A stretch of DNA of 64,000 nt from Streptomyces sp. SKN60 (GCF_026236535.1 NZ_JAHTMW010000022.1:57161-121160), one strand, 5' to 3'. Positions 55,398 through 63,896 are shown, numbered from the stretch's first letter. Notes: generated from the letters alone by a model not told the origin. Program-made: numbers and translations.

Positions 55398-56724
55398 GCA
55401 GCAACCCGGTCCGGACGCGACGGCCCTCGACGAGGTCGTCACCTTCACGTCCGAGCTGATCCGGATCGACACCACCAACCGCGGCGGCGGCGACTGCCGC
55501 GAGCGCCCCGCCGCCGAGTACGTGGCGGAGCGTCTCACCGACGCGGGCCTCGAGGCCACGCTCCTGGAGCGCACCCCGGGCCGCACCAATGTCGTCGCCC
55601 GGATCCCCGGCACCGACCCGACGGCCGACGCGCTGCTCGTCCACGGCCACCTGGACGTCGTGCCCGCCGAGGCCGCCGACTGGACCGTGCACCCCTTCTC
55701 CGGCGAGGTCCGCGACGGCGTCGTGTGGGGGCGCGGCGCCGTCGACATGAAGAACATGGACGCGATGGTGCTCTCCGTCGTGCGCTCCTGGGCCCGCCAG
55801 GGCGTGCGGCCGCGCCGGGACATCGTCATCGCCTACACCGCAGACGAGGAGGCGAGCGCCGAGGACGGCTCGGCGTTCCTCGCCGAGCGGCACGCCCCGC
55901 TCTTCGAGGGCTGCACCGAGGGCATCAGCGAGTCCGGCGCGTTCAGCTTCCACCCGGACCCGCGGACCCGGCTCTACCCGATCGCCGCCGGCGAGCGCGG
56001 CACCGCCTGGCTCAAGCTCACCGCGCACGGCCGGGCCGGCCACGGCTCGAAGATCAACAAGGACAACGCGGTCACCCGGCTCGCCGCCGCCGTCGCCCGG
56101 ATCGGCGCCCACGAGTGGCCGGTGCGGATCACGAAGACCGTGCGGGCCGCACTCGTCGAACTCGCCGCGCTCCACGGCATCGAGGCCGACGTGGACGCCC
56201 CCGGCTTCGACGTCGAAACGCTCCTGGAGAAGCTCGGCCCGGCCGCCGCCCTCGTCGCCCCCACCCTGCGCAACAGCAGCAACCCGACGATGCTGGACGC
56301 CGGTTACAAGGTGAACGTGATCCCCGGCCAGGCCGTCGCCTACGTCGACGGACGGATGCTGCCCGGCGGCGAGGACGAGTTCGTGGAGACCATGGACCGG
56401 CTCACCGGACCCGACGTGGAGTGGGAGTTCCACCACCGCGAGGTGCCCCTGGAAGCCCCCGTCGACTCGCCGACCTTCGCCAAACTGCGCGCCGCGGTCG
56501 AGCGCTTCGACCCCGAGGGACACACCGTGCCCTTCTCCATGACCGGCGGCACCGACGCCAAGCAGTTCTCCCGCCTCGGCATCACCGGCTACGGCTTCTC
56601 GCCTCTGAAGCTGCCCCCGGACCTCGACTACGGGGCACTGTTCCACGGCGTCGACGAACGCGTCCCGGTCGACGCCCTGCACTTCGGCGTCCGTGTCCTC
56701 GACCACTACCTGCGCTCGGCCTGA
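55390..56724 (+). CDS. M20-family metallopeptidase
   Basis: A 444-residue di-zinc exopeptidase or deacylase. Metal ligands: His and Asp in LLVHGHLDVVPAE near residues 82-92, Asp of the bridging GRGAVDMKNMD near 115, Glu-Glu in YTADEEASAEDG near 152, and a distal His in ALFHGVDERVPV near 423. The dimerisation domain (HGRAGHGSKINKDNAV) is present. Members include carboxypeptidase G2, ArgE/DapE and dipeptidases. Coupled to the DppA gene upstream by overlap, so it probably acts on the same peptides. Confidence 0.92.
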   Translation: MAEQQPGPDATALDEVVTFTSELIRIDTTNRGGGDCRERPAAEYVAERLTDAGLEATLLERTPGRTNVVARIPGTDPTADALLVHGHLDVVPAEAADWTVHPFSGEVRDGVVWGRGAVDMKNMDAMVLSVVRSWARQGVRPRRDIVIAYTADEEASAEDGSAFLAERHAPLFEGCTEGISESGAFSFHPDPRTRLYPIAAGERGTAWLKLTAHGRAGHGSKINKDNAVTRLAAAVARIGAHEWPVRITKTVRAALVELAALHGIEADVDAPGFDVETLLEKLGPAAALVAPTLRNSSNPTMLDAGYKVNVIPGQAVAYVDGRMLPGGEDEFVETMDRLTGPDVEWEFHHREVPLEAPVDSPTFAKLRAAVERFDPEGHTVPFSMTGGTDAKQFSRLGITGYGFSPLKLPPDLDYGALFHGVDERVPVDALHFGVRVLDHYLRSA

Positions 56725-56762
56725 AAGCCCGCACACCCGACCACGACCAGGGGGGAATCCTG

Positions 56763-58757
56763 ATGGCACCCACGGCCGCCTACGGCAGCTGGCCGTCACC
56801 CATCGGCGCCGCGCTCGCCGCGGCACACGACGGACGGCCCGACTCCGTCGGATTCGTCGGTGACGAAGTGTGGTGGACCGCGCCGCGGCCCACCGAGGGC
56901 GGGCGGCGCGCCCTGGTGCGCCGCCGCCCGGACGGCACCGAGGAGTCGGTGCTCCCCGCACCCTGGAACGTGCGCAGCCGGGTCCTCGAATACGGCGGAC
57001 AGGCCTGGGCCGGCACCGTACGGCCGGACGGCACCCCGTTCGTCGTCTTCTGCCACCACCCCGACCAGCGGCTGTACGTGTACGAGCCGGACGCCCCGGG
57101 CGGCCCGGCGCCCCGGCCGCTCACCCCGACCTCCCAGGTCGGCGGCGGGCTGCGCTGGGCCGACCCGGTGCTGCTGCCCGAGCGCGGCGAGGTCTGGTGC
57201 GTCCTGGAGGAGTTCACCGGACCCGCGCCCACCGACGTGCGCCGGGTGATCGCCGCCGTTCCGCTCGACGGCTCCGCCGCCGAGGACCGCGGCCGCGTCC
57301 GCGAACTCACCGACGACACCCACCGCTTCGTCACCGGACCGCAGCTCTCCCCGGACGGCCGGCAGGCCGCCTGGATCGCCTGGGACCACCCCCGGATGCC
57401 CTGGGACGGCACCGAGGTCCAGCTCGCCGACATCACCGCCGACGGCACCCTCGGCACCCCGCACACCGTCGCCGGCGGACCCGAGGAGTCCGTGCCCCAG
57501 GTCGGCTGGACCGCCGACGGACAGCTCCTCCACGTCAGCGACCGCACCGGCTGGTGGAACCTCTACCGCACCCCCACGCCCGGCACCGGCACCGCACCGG
57601 TCGCGCTCTGCCCGCGCCCCGAGGAGTTCGCCGGCCCGCTGTGGCAGGTCGGCCTCGGCTGGTTCCGGCCGCTGGACAGCGGCCTCGTCGCCGTCGTCCA
57701 CGGCCGCGGCGCCACCACCCTCGGCATACTGGACCCGGAGAGCGGCGAACTCGTCGACGTCACCGGACCCTGGACCGCCTGGTCCGCCACCCTCGCCGTG
57801 CACGGCACCCGGGTGGTCGGCGTCGCCGCCGGACCGCGCAGCTCGTACGAGGTCGTCGAGCTCGACACCCGCACCGGCCGCACCCGCGTCATCGGCTCCC
57901 CGCACCAGGACCCGGTCGACCCCGCCTACTACCCCGAGCCGCAGATCCGCACCTTCACCGGGCCCGACGACCGCGAGATCCACGCCCACGTCTACCCGCC
58001 GCACAACCCCGACCGGCCCGCCCCCGCCGACGAGCTCCCGCCCTACGTCGTCTCCGCGCACGGCGGCCCCACCGGCCACGCCCCGCTCGTCCTCGACCTG
58101 GAGATCGCCTACTTCACCTCCCGGGGCATCGGCGTCGCCGTGGTCAACTACGGCGGCTCCACCGGCTACGGCCGGGAGTACCGCGAACGCCTCCGCGAGC
58201 AGTGGGGCGTCGTCGACGTCGAGGACTGCGCCGCCGTGGCCCGGGCCCTCGCCGAGGAGGGCACCGCCGACCCCGACCGCCTCGCGATCCGCGGCGGCAG
58301 CGCCGGCGGCTGGACCACCGCCGCCTCCCTCGCCCACACCGACGTCTACGCCTGCGGCACCATCATCTACCCCGTCCTCGACCCCACCGCCTTCACCACC
58401 GGCGAGACCCACGACTTCGAATCGCAGTACATGCACTCCCTCATCGGCCGGCCCGACGAGGTGCCCGCCCGCTACCGGGACCGCTCCCCGCTGGAGCACG
58501 CCGAGAAGATCTCCGCGCCCTTCCTGCTGCTCCAGGGTCTGGAAGACCCGGTCTGCCCGCCCGCACAGGCCGAGCGCTTCCTCGCCCGGATGGCCGGCCG
58601 GGGCATCCCGCACGGCTACCTCGCCTTCGCCGGCGAGAGCCACGGCTTCCGCCTCGCCGAGACGATGATCCGCGCCCTGGAGGCCGAACTCGCCCTGTAC
58701 GCCCGTGCCTTCGGCATCGCCCGGGACGACCTCGCCGAGCTGGAGCTGCGCTCGTGA
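56763..58757 (+). CDS. S9-family prolyl oligopeptidase-type peptidase
   Basis: A 664-residue serine peptidase. Residues 1-400 form a beta-propeller with repeated blade ends (LSPDGRQAAWIAWDHP, VPQVGWTADGQLLHVSDRTG). The alpha/beta hydrolase part has the nucleophile IRGGSAGGWTTAA near residue 518, Asp in LQGLEDPVCPPAQAE near 600 and His in AGESHGFRLAE near 630. It has no signal peptide and is cytoplasmic, like acylaminoacyl peptidases (DPP IV/APEH-like). Start at 56763 follows GGGGG 6 nt upstream. Third gene of the operon, 38 bp after the M20 gene. Confidence 0.92.
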   Translation: MAPTAAYGSWPSPIGAALAAAHDGRPDSVGFVGDEVWWTAPRPTEGGRRALVRRRPDGTEESVLPAPWNVRSRVLEYGGQAWAGTVRPDGTPFVVFCHHPDQRLYVYEPDAPGGPAPRPLTPTSQVGGGLRWADPVLLPERGEVWCVLEEFTGPAPTDVRRVIAAVPLDGSAAEDRGRVRELTDDTHRFVTGPQLSPDGRQAAWIAWDHPRMPWDGTEVQLADITADGTLGTPHTVAGGPEESVPQVGWTADGQLLHVSDRTGWWNLYRTPTPGTGTAPVALCPRPEEFAGPLWQVGLGWFRPLDSGLVAVVHGRGATTLGILDPESGELVDVTGPWTAWSATLAVHGTRVVGVAAGPRSSYEVVELDTRTGRTRVIGSPHQDPVDPAYYPEPQIRTFTGPDDREIHAHVYPPHNPDRPAPADELPPYVVSAHGGPTGHAPLVLDLEIAYFTSRGIGVAVVNYGGSTGYGREYRERLREQWGVVDVEDCAAVARALAEEGTADPDRLAIRGGSAGGWTTAASLAHTDVYACGTIIYPVLDPTAFTTGETHDFESQYMHSLIGRPDEVPARYRDRSPLEHAEKISAPFLLLQGLEDPVCPPAQAERFLARMAGRGIPHGYLAFAGESHGFRLAETMIRALEAELALYARAFGIARDDLAELELRS

Positions 58758-59695
58758 CGCCCGGACCCGTTCCCGCGCTCGTCCGCCCGCCGAGGCTCCG
58801 CCCCGGCGCCCGGGTCGCCGTGGTCGCCCCCAGCGGCCCCGTACCGGAGGAGCGGCTGCGCGCCGGGCTCGACATCCTGCGCGGCTGGGACCTCGACCCG
58901 GTCGTCGCCCCGCACGTCCTCGACACCCACCCCACCCTCGGCCACCTCGCCGGCACCGACGCCGACCGGGCCCGCGACCTCACCGAGGCCTGGTGCGACC
59001 CCGCGATCTCCGCGGTGCTCTGCGCCCGCGGCGGCTACGGGGCACAGCGGATGGTGGACCTGCTCGACTGGGACGCGATGCGGGCCGCCGGCCCCAGGAT
59101 CCTCGTCGGCTACAGCGATGTCACCGTCCTCCACGAGGCCTTCGCCACCCGGCTCGGCCTCGCCACCCTGCACGGTCCGATGGTCGCCACCGAGGTCTTC
59201 CTGAAGGACGCCCGCAGCCAGGAATCGCTGCGGGCCACCCTCTTCGAGCCCGAATCGGTGCGCGCCCTCGCCCTGGAGACGGCCGGCACCCTGGTGCCGG
59301 GCCGCGCGCACGGCGTCACCCTCGGCGGCTGCGCCAGCCTGCTCGCCGCCGACCTCGGCACACCGCACGCCCGGGGCTCCGCCCGCGGTGGGCTGCTGCT
59401 CCTGGAGGACGTCGGGGAGGAGCCGTACCGCCTCGACCGGATGCTCACCCAGCTGCTGCGTTCGGGGTGGCTGGACGGGGTGGCGGGGATCGCCCTCGGC
59501 TCGTGGGCGGAGTGCGGGCCGTACGAGGAGGTGCGCGCGGTCCTCGCCGACCGGCTCGGCGGGCTCGGCGTCCCGGTCGTGGAGGAACTCGGCTTCGGCC
59601 ACGCCGCCACCGCGCTCACCGTCCCGCTCGGCATACCCGGCGTGCTCGACGCCGACGCGGGCACGCTCACCCTCGACATACCCGCCCTGAGCTGA
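58754..59695 (+). CDS. LD-carboxypeptidase (S66, LdcA-like)
   Basis: A 313-residue enzyme that removes the terminal D-Ala from cytoplasmic murein tetrapeptides, or cleaves microcin-like adducts (MccF branch). Catalytic triad: Ser in LVGYSDVTVLHEAF near residue 117, Glu in LEDVGEEPYRLDRM near 217, and His in LGFGHAATALTVPLG near 283. The CARGGYGAQRM loop is also typical. GTG start overlaps the preceding TGA as GTGA. It completes the peptidase operon and supports a role in cell-wall peptide salvage. Confidence 0.92.
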   Translation: MTPGPVPALVRPPRLRPGARVAVVAPSGPVPEERLRAGLDILRGWDLDPVVAPHVLDTHPTLGHLAGTDADRARDLTEAWCDPAISAVLCARGGYGAQRMVDLLDWDAMRAAGPRILVGYSDVTVLHEAFATRLGLATLHGPMVATEVFLKDARSQESLRATLFEPESVRALALETAGTLVPGRAHGVTLGGCASLLAADLGTPHARGSARGGLLLLEDVGEEPYRLDRMLTQLLRSGWLDGVAGIALGSWAECGPYEEVRAVLADRLGGLGVPVVEELGFGHAATALTVPLGIPGVLDADAGTLTLDIPALS

Positions 59696-59706
59696 GCTGA
59701 GCTGAG
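59687..59706 (+). repeat. four CTGAG pentamers across the LD-carboxypeptidase stop codon
   Basis: CTGAG occurs four times in a row. The pentamer period puts TGA in all three frames just at and after the gene end. It is followed by a G/C-rich run (59707-59740). Confidence 0.6.
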
Positions 59707-59740
59707 CGGGGCGGGGCCCGGCCCGGACGGGGGACCGGGG

Positions 59741-60394
59741 CTACTCGGGCGCCGTCCTCCGCCGGTGCTCGGCGGCCGTTTTCCGGCTGGTCTCCAGGTG
59801 CCGCAGCGCCAGTTCCTCGACCCGCTCCGCGTCCCGCGCCTCGATCCCCCGGTACAGCTCCTCGTGCTCCTCGGCGACGACCGAGAACGCGTCGTGCTGC
59901 CCGAGCAGCCAGCGCATCCGGCTGCGCAGGGTCCCCTCCAGCTCGGTGAGCAGCGCGTTGTCCGCGAGTTCGGTGACCGTCTCGTGGAAGTCCGCGGCCG
60001 CCCGCCGGGCCGTGGCGCCGTCGCCGCGGGCCGCCGCGGACTGCTCGGCGTCGAGGTCCGCGCGCAGTTTGGCGAGGCCCGCGCGGGTACGACGCTGGGC
60101 GGCGAGCCGGAACGCCAGGATCTCCAGGGCCGAGCGGACCTCGATCAGGTCGGAGACGTCGGAGGCGCTGAACTCGCGCACCACGGCCCAGGTACGGGGC
60201 CGGGGCGTCACCAGCCCCTCGGCCACCAGGTCCCGCAACGCGTCCCGGACCGGCAGCCGGCTCACGTTGAGCTCGGCGGCGATCTCGCGCTCCACCAGCC
60301 TGCTGCCGGGCGCCCGGGTTCCGTCGATGATCTGGTCGCGCAGGGTGCGCGTGATCCGATCCGACTCGGGCCTGAACTCCTCGGCAGCTGTCAT
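59741..60394 (-). CDS. GntR-family (FCD-type) regulator
   Basis: A 217-residue regulator. N-terminal winged helix: ITRTLRDQIIDGTRAPGSRL, VEREIAAELNVSRLPVRDALRDLVAEGLVTPRP with the recognition helix at SRLPVRDAL. C-terminal FCD domain: SDLIEVRSALEILAFRLAA, ADFHETVTELADNALL with a metal-site His, and AEEHEELYRGIEARD. The ligand of FCD regulators is usually an organic acid. It is convergent with the peptidase operon and downstream of adenosine deaminase in the same direction, 86 bp away, so its target may be either; the operon of peptidases is one option. Confidence 0.88.
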   Translation of the reverse strand: MTAAEEFRPESDRITRTLRDQIIDGTRAPGSRLVEREIAAELNVSRLPVRDALRDLVAEGLVTPRPRTWAVVREFSASDVSDLIEVRSALEILAFRLAAQRRTRAGLAKLRADLDAEQSAAARGDGATARRAAADFHETVTELADNALLTELEGTLRSRMRWLLGQHDAFSVVAEEHEELYRGIEARDAERVEELALRHLETSRKTAAEHRRRTAPE

Positions 60395-60480
60395 GCCGTC
60401 ATTCTTCCACCGGGGGAGAGCGGGGGAGGGCGGGGCAGTCCGGGCCGGCGGCCTGCCCTCCCCCCCCAGGCCCGTACGGG

Positions 60481-61572
60481 TCAGAGCGCCGCGTACCCCG
60501 GGCGGACGATCTCCTCGATCAGCCGCTGCCGCTCGGGCAGCGACAGGAACGCGGCCTCCAGGGCGGCGACCGTGAACTCCTCGAAGACCTCCGGGCCGTA
60601 GCCGAAGGCGTCCGCCATGTGCTGGAACTCCTCGCTCATGGTGGTGCCGGAGACCAGCCGGTTGTCGGTGTTCAGGGTGATGCGGAACCCGAGCCGGCGC
60701 AGCTCGTCGATCGGGTGCGAGGCGTAGTCCTTCGCCGCGCCCGTCTGGAGGTTGGACGTCGGGCAGACCTCGAGCGCGATCCGGTTGTCCCGGACGTACG
60801 AGGCGAGCCGGCCCAGCGTGCCGTCCTCGGCGATGTCGTCGGTGATCCGCACCCCGTGCCCGATCCGCTCGGTGCCGCAGACCTGCACGGCCTCGTGGAT
60901 CGACTCCGCGCCGACGGCCTCGCCCGCGTGGATGGTGAAGTGGCAGTTCTCCCGCTTGAGGTGCTGGAAGGCGGGCAGGTGGCGGGCCGGCGGGTTGCCG
61001 ATCTCGCCGCCGGCGATGTCGAAGCCCGCGACGCCGTTGTCCCGGTGCGCCACCGTGAGCTGCGCGATCTCCAGGGAACGGTCGGTGTGGCGCATGCCGG
61101 TGAGCAGGGTGCGGACGGTGATCCGGCCGCCGGCCCGGCGCTCGCCCTCGCGGAAGCCGTCGTTCACGGCCTCGACCACCTCGTCGAGGGTGAGCCCGCC
61201 GTTCAGGTGCTGCTCGGGGGCGTACCGGATCTCGGCGTAGACGACCCCGTCGGCGGCCAGGTCCTCGGCGCACTCGGCCGCGATCCGCTCCAGCGCCTCG
61301 CGGGTCTGCATCACCGCGCAGGTGTGGGCGAAGGTCTCCAGATACCGCTCCAGGGACCCCGAGTCGGCGGCGTCCCGGAACCAGACCGCCAGCTCGGTCG
61401 GGTCCTCGGTGGGCAGCCCGGTGTAGCCGCAGGCCCGCGCCAGTTCGACGATCGTCGCGGGGCGCAGCCCGCCGTCGAGGTGATCGTGCAGGACGGCCTT
61501 GGGGGCGCGGCGGATCCACTCGGCCACGGGGGTGGTGACGGAGGGGGCGGCAGAGTTGTCAGACAAGTGCAT
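60481..61572 (-). CDS. add: adenosine deaminase
   Basis: A 363-residue zinc enzyme converting adenosine to inosine. Zinc ligands and catalytic residues: His-x-His in KAVLHDHLDGGLRP near residue 30-43, His and Glu in FTIHAGEAVGAES near 214-226, VCPTSNLQTGA, and the Asp pair in LNTDNRLVSGT. Start at 61572 gives MHLSDNSAAP and is preceded at 8 nt by TACACT with no ribosome site, so the message may be leaderless. A GntR-like palindrome overlaps codons 2-6. The GntR gene next upstream, transcribed the same way, carries the same palindrome in its promoter. Confidence 0.93.
   Translation of the reverse strand: MHLSDNSAAPSVTTPVAEWIRRAPKAVLHDHLDGGLRPATIVELARACGYTGLPTEDPTELAVWFRDAADSGSLERYLETFAHTCAVMQTREALERIAAECAEDLAADGVVYAEIRYAPEQHLNGGLTLDEVVEAVNDGFREGERRAGGRITVRTLLTGMRHTDRSLEIAQLTVAHRDNGVAGFDIAGGEIGNPPARHLPAFQHLKRENCHFTIHAGEAVGAESIHEAVQVCGTERIGHGVRITDDIAEDGTLGRLASYVRDNRIALEVCPTSNLQTGAAKDYASHPIDELRRLGFRITLNTDNRLVSGTTMSEEFQHMADAFGYGPEVFEEFTVAALEAAFLSLPERQRLIEEIVRPGYAAL
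61556..61566. promoter_or_regulatory. GntR-type operator TTGTCAGACAA at the start of add
   Basis: An 11-bp palindrome (TTGTC-A-GACAA) 6-16 nt inside the add coding region. The same sequence, 12 bp long in the shared orientation (CTTGTCTGACAA), occurs in the promoter of the upstream GntR gene. Confidence 0.6.
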
Positions 61573-61639
61573 GGCGGGGAAGTGTACGCCACCCGGGGAG
61601 CGGGGTGATGTGACGCCGGTACGGCCCCGGCCCGCCGGC

Positions 61640-62392
61640 TCAGTTCGACTGGAGCACCGGCAGCGCGGGCGCGCCCGTCGGCAGCATGTGCTTGGCGGCC
61701 AGGACCGGGGTCTCCGCGACCCGTACCACCTGCGTGACGAGCACGGCCGGGGTGTCGGCCGACCGGCCCAGCTGCTCGCCGCGGCGCCGCCCGAGCAGGG
61801 TCGCGGTGACCGCACTGTGCGCCGCGAGCGGCACGCCCCGCGAGGCTGCGGACAGCACGGCCAGCATCGAGGTGCGTTCGGCGCCGGAGGCCGGTGCCCG
61901 CAGGGCCTCGGCGAAGGCGGGGTGGGCGCGTTCCAGGACCCCGTCGGCGGCGGCCCACTCATGGCTCAGGACCGCCGGCCCGGCCTCGCCGACCAGTACC
62001 GACTCCCAGAAACGGAGCTCGGCGCCGGCCGGGGCCAGCAGGTGCTGGGTGGTGAAGTCGGTCGGCTCCTCGACCGTACGGAGCAGCCCCCGCACCCGTA
62101 GCGGCGCGGCCCCGCCGAGCAGCTCCTCAAGCGCCCTGACCTGCTCGAAACCGCGCCGGGGCGGATGCGCGTTGACCGTGCGCCCGACCCCGCGGCGCAC
62201 CGTGAGCAGCCCGTCCTCCTGGAGCAGCAGCAGCGCCTCGCGCAGGGCGGGGCGGCTCACGCCGAGCGCGCACGCGAGCTTGGGCTCCGAGGGCAGCGTG
62301 GAGCCGGGCGGGTAGGTGCCGTCGTGGATGGCGTCCGCGATCCGTTCGTAGAGCGCGACCACGGGGCGTCGCTGCGGTCCGCCGGCTGCCAC
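61640..62392 (-). CDS. GntR-family (HutC/UTRA-type) regulator
   Basis: A 250-residue regulator. Winged helix at residues 10-75: VALYERIADAIHDGTYPPGSTL, then SEPKLACALGVSRPALREAL and LLTVRRGVGRTVN. The C-terminal domain resembles UTRA (WESVLVGEAGPAVLSHEW, VVRVAETPVLAAKHMLP), the ligand sensor of HutC/FarR proteins. I set the start at the GTG at 62392 because AAGGAGG lies 8 nt upstream; the frame runs on to 62467 but crosses the promoter palindrome. It likely controls itself and add; a nucleoside could be the effector, by inference. Confidence 0.88.
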   Translation of the reverse strand: MAAGGPQRRPVVALYERIADAIHDGTYPPGSTLPSEPKLACALGVSRPALREALLLLQEDGLLTVRRGVGRTVNAHPPRRGFEQVRALEELLGGAAPLRVRGLLRTVEEPTDFTTQHLLAPAGAELRFWESVLVGEAGPAVLSHEWAAADGVLERAHPAFAEALRAPASGAERTSMLAVLSAASRGVPLAAHSAVTATLLGRRRGEQLGRSADTPAVLVTQVVRVAETPVLAAKHMLPTGAPALPVLQSN

Positions 62393-62435
62393 GGATCGGT
62401 CCTCCTTCACACGCGGTTCAGGTCTGGGATGTCTA

Positions 62436-62463
62436 CCGTAACCGCCCACCCTTGTCTGACAAG
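62436..62463 (-). promoter_or_regulatory. promoter and autoregulatory operator of the HutC-type GntR gene
   Basis: The palindrome TTGTCTGACAA (62453-62463) includes a -35-like TTGTCA on the minus strand, 16 nt before a -10-like TACGGT (62441-62436). The regulator bound here would block its own transcription. Confidence 0.6.
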
Positions 62464-62548
62464 TCACTCGGACGGCTCTTCCTCGCGCGGCCGAAACGGA
62501 CGAAACGGCCCATCCTGGGGGGACGCACGACGGAGGAGAGGGCCGACG

Positions 62549-62791
62549 ATGAGTCCCAAGGAGACATCGAGCACGGGCAGGGCCCGGGCGGGCGGATTCC
62601 TCACCCCCGGCCGGATCGCGATCGGGGTCGTGGCGATCCTGCTGCTCGTGTTCATCTTCGAGAACACGAGAGAGGTGCGGATCAGGCTGCTGATCCCCGA
62701 GGTGACCATGCCGCTGTACGTCGCGCTGCTCGTGACGGCGCTGCTCGGCGCGGTCTGCGGCTACTACGCGGCGGCCCGGAGGCGCAAATGA
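62549..62791 (+). CDS. LapA-like small membrane protein (DUF1049)
   Basis: An 80-residue protein with two membrane helices: IAIGVVAILLLVFIFENT at residues 24-41 and LYVALLVTALLGAVCGYYAA at 56-75, separated by REVRIRLLIPEVTMP. The EN-T and the R-L-I-P region are the hallmark of lipopolysaccharide assembly protein A domain (DUF1049) proteins; in Gram-positives the role is unknown. GGAGGAGAG precedes the ATG. The stop overlaps the next gene's start (ATGA). Confidence 0.85.
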   Translation: MSPKETSSTGRARAGGFLTPGRIAIGVVAILLLVFIFENTREVRIRLLIPEVTMPLYVALLVTALLGAVCGYYAAARRRK

Positions 62792-63147
62792 GACGGTCCA
62801 CCCTGGTCGGCGCGGGCGCGGTCCTGGCGCTCGCGGCCGTGGCCGTCAGCTCGGCCGAACCGGTCGCGGAGCCGGAGGACGCCGGGCATCCGCCCGTCCG
62901 CCAGCCCACCCCGGACCTGCTGGGGCGCAGCCTGTGGCGGGTCTTCACGGCGCTCGCGCCGCGCACCCGGCTCGACGTCATCGACGTCGGCGGCGGCGAC
63001 CGCCGCGTCCTCTGGCCCCCGAACTGGTGGGTCTGCACCCAGCACCCCGCCCCCGGCGCCGAGCGCGCCCCGCGCGGCCGGGTCGTGGTCGGCGTGGTGA
63101 AGAAGGGCGAAGCCTGCCCGCCCCGAGTGACAGCCGCCCGCCGCTGA
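62788..63147 (+). CDS. small secreted protein with PASTA-like C-terminus
   Basis: A 119-residue protein with a signal peptide (MRRSTLVGAGAVLALAAVAVSSAE). The mature part ends with WWVCTQHPAPGAERAPRGRVVVGV and KKGEACPP, which has the WxVCxQxPxxG pattern of PASTA domains in Streptomyces secreted proteins; two Cys could form a disulfide. PASTA domains bind muropeptides or beta-lactams in kinases and PBPs, but the single domain here has no known function. Coupled to the LapA-like gene. Confidence 0.75.
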   Translation: MRRSTLVGAGAVLALAAVAVSSAEPVAEPEDAGHPPVRQPTPDLLGRSLWRVFTALAPRTRLDVIDVGGGDRRVLWPPNWWVCTQHPAPGAERAPRGRVVVGVVKKGEACPPRVTAARR

Positions 63148-63326
63148 CACCCCGGCGCCCAGCGCCCGCGCGCGCCCCTCGCCGGCCGCCCGGCTCGTGC
63201 CGTCGTGCCAGGCTCGGCGCGGCCGGGGCCGCCCGCCCCGGCCTCCGTCGCCCGCCTGGCAGCCCGGCGCCCCGACCGGCCCACCAGCGCCCGGCCCTCA
63301 AGACCACCCCCGCACCCTCCCGCCGG

Positions 63327-63332
63327 TAGCCT
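63327..63332 (+). promoter_or_regulatory. -10 hexamer of a probable leaderless promoter (TAGCCT)
   Basis: TAGCCT ends 6 nt before the ATG at 63339. The intervening GGTGTC is not a convincing ribosome site. The 190-bp gap before it (63148-63326) holds only C-rich, non-coding sequence. Confidence 0.5.
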
Positions 63333-63338
63333 GGTGTC

Positions 63339-63896
63339 ATGTCTGGCGATCTTGGTCGGTATCTCGTCACCGGGTCCCGTGTCGGCCTGCGGCCCTTCAC
63401 GGCGGAGGACGCCGAGGAGTTCACCGCGCGGGCGAGGGAGAGCCGGGAGCTGCATGTGCCCTGGCTGTATCCGCCGCAGACCGTCGACACGTACGCGACC
63501 TACAGCCGGCCGCTGATGGAGGACCCGGCCCGGGAGGGCTTTCTCGTGTGCGAGCGGGACGGTGGCGGGATCGCCGGCTTCGTCAACATCAACAACATCG
63601 TCCGCGGCGCCTTCCTCTCCGGCGCCCTCGGCTACGGCGCCTTCGCGCACGCGGCCGGGCGTGGACTGCTCACGGAGGGACTCGGCCTGGTCCTCGGGCA
63701 CGCCTTCGGGCCGCTCGGGCTGCACCGGCTGGAGGCCAACATCCAGCCGGGCAACACCGCCTCCCGAGCCCTGGTCCGGCGGGCCGGCTTCCGCCTGGAG
63801 GGGTTCTCGCCCGCGATGCTGTTCATCGGCGGGGCCTGGCGGGACCACGAGCGCTGGGCGATCACCGCCGACCGGCCCGCCCCGGCCGGGACCTAG
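63339..63896 (+). CDS. GNAT acetyltransferase (RimJ/RimL-like)
   Basis: A 185-residue acetyltransferase. Family blocks: RVGLRPFTAEDAEEFTARARES at the start, GIAGFVNINNIVRGAFLSGALGYGAF in the central sheet, AGRGLLTEGLGLVLGHAF for the acetyl-CoA P-loop region (here A-GRGLLTEG instead of Q/RxxGxG/A), and HRLEANIQPGNTASRALVRRAGF with the NxxS motif. RimJ/L-like members acetylate N-terminal amines of proteins or small amines. The TAG stop is part of the CTAG border of repeat copy 4. Confidence 0.9.
   Translation: MSGDLGRYLVTGSRVGLRPFTAEDAEEFTARARESRELHVPWLYPPQTVDTYATYSRPLMEDPAREGFLVCERDGGGIAGFVNINNIVRGAFLSGALGYGAFAHAAGRGLLTEGLGLVLGHAFGPLGLHRLEANIQPGNTASRALVRRAGFRLEGFSPAMLFIGGAWRDHERWAITADRPAPAGT

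Noticed and set aside
62390..62467. Longer N-terminus for the HutC-type GntR starting at 62467
   Set aside because: That stretch covers the -10, -35 and operator, and the GTG at 62392 has a near-perfect AAGGAGG at the right distance.
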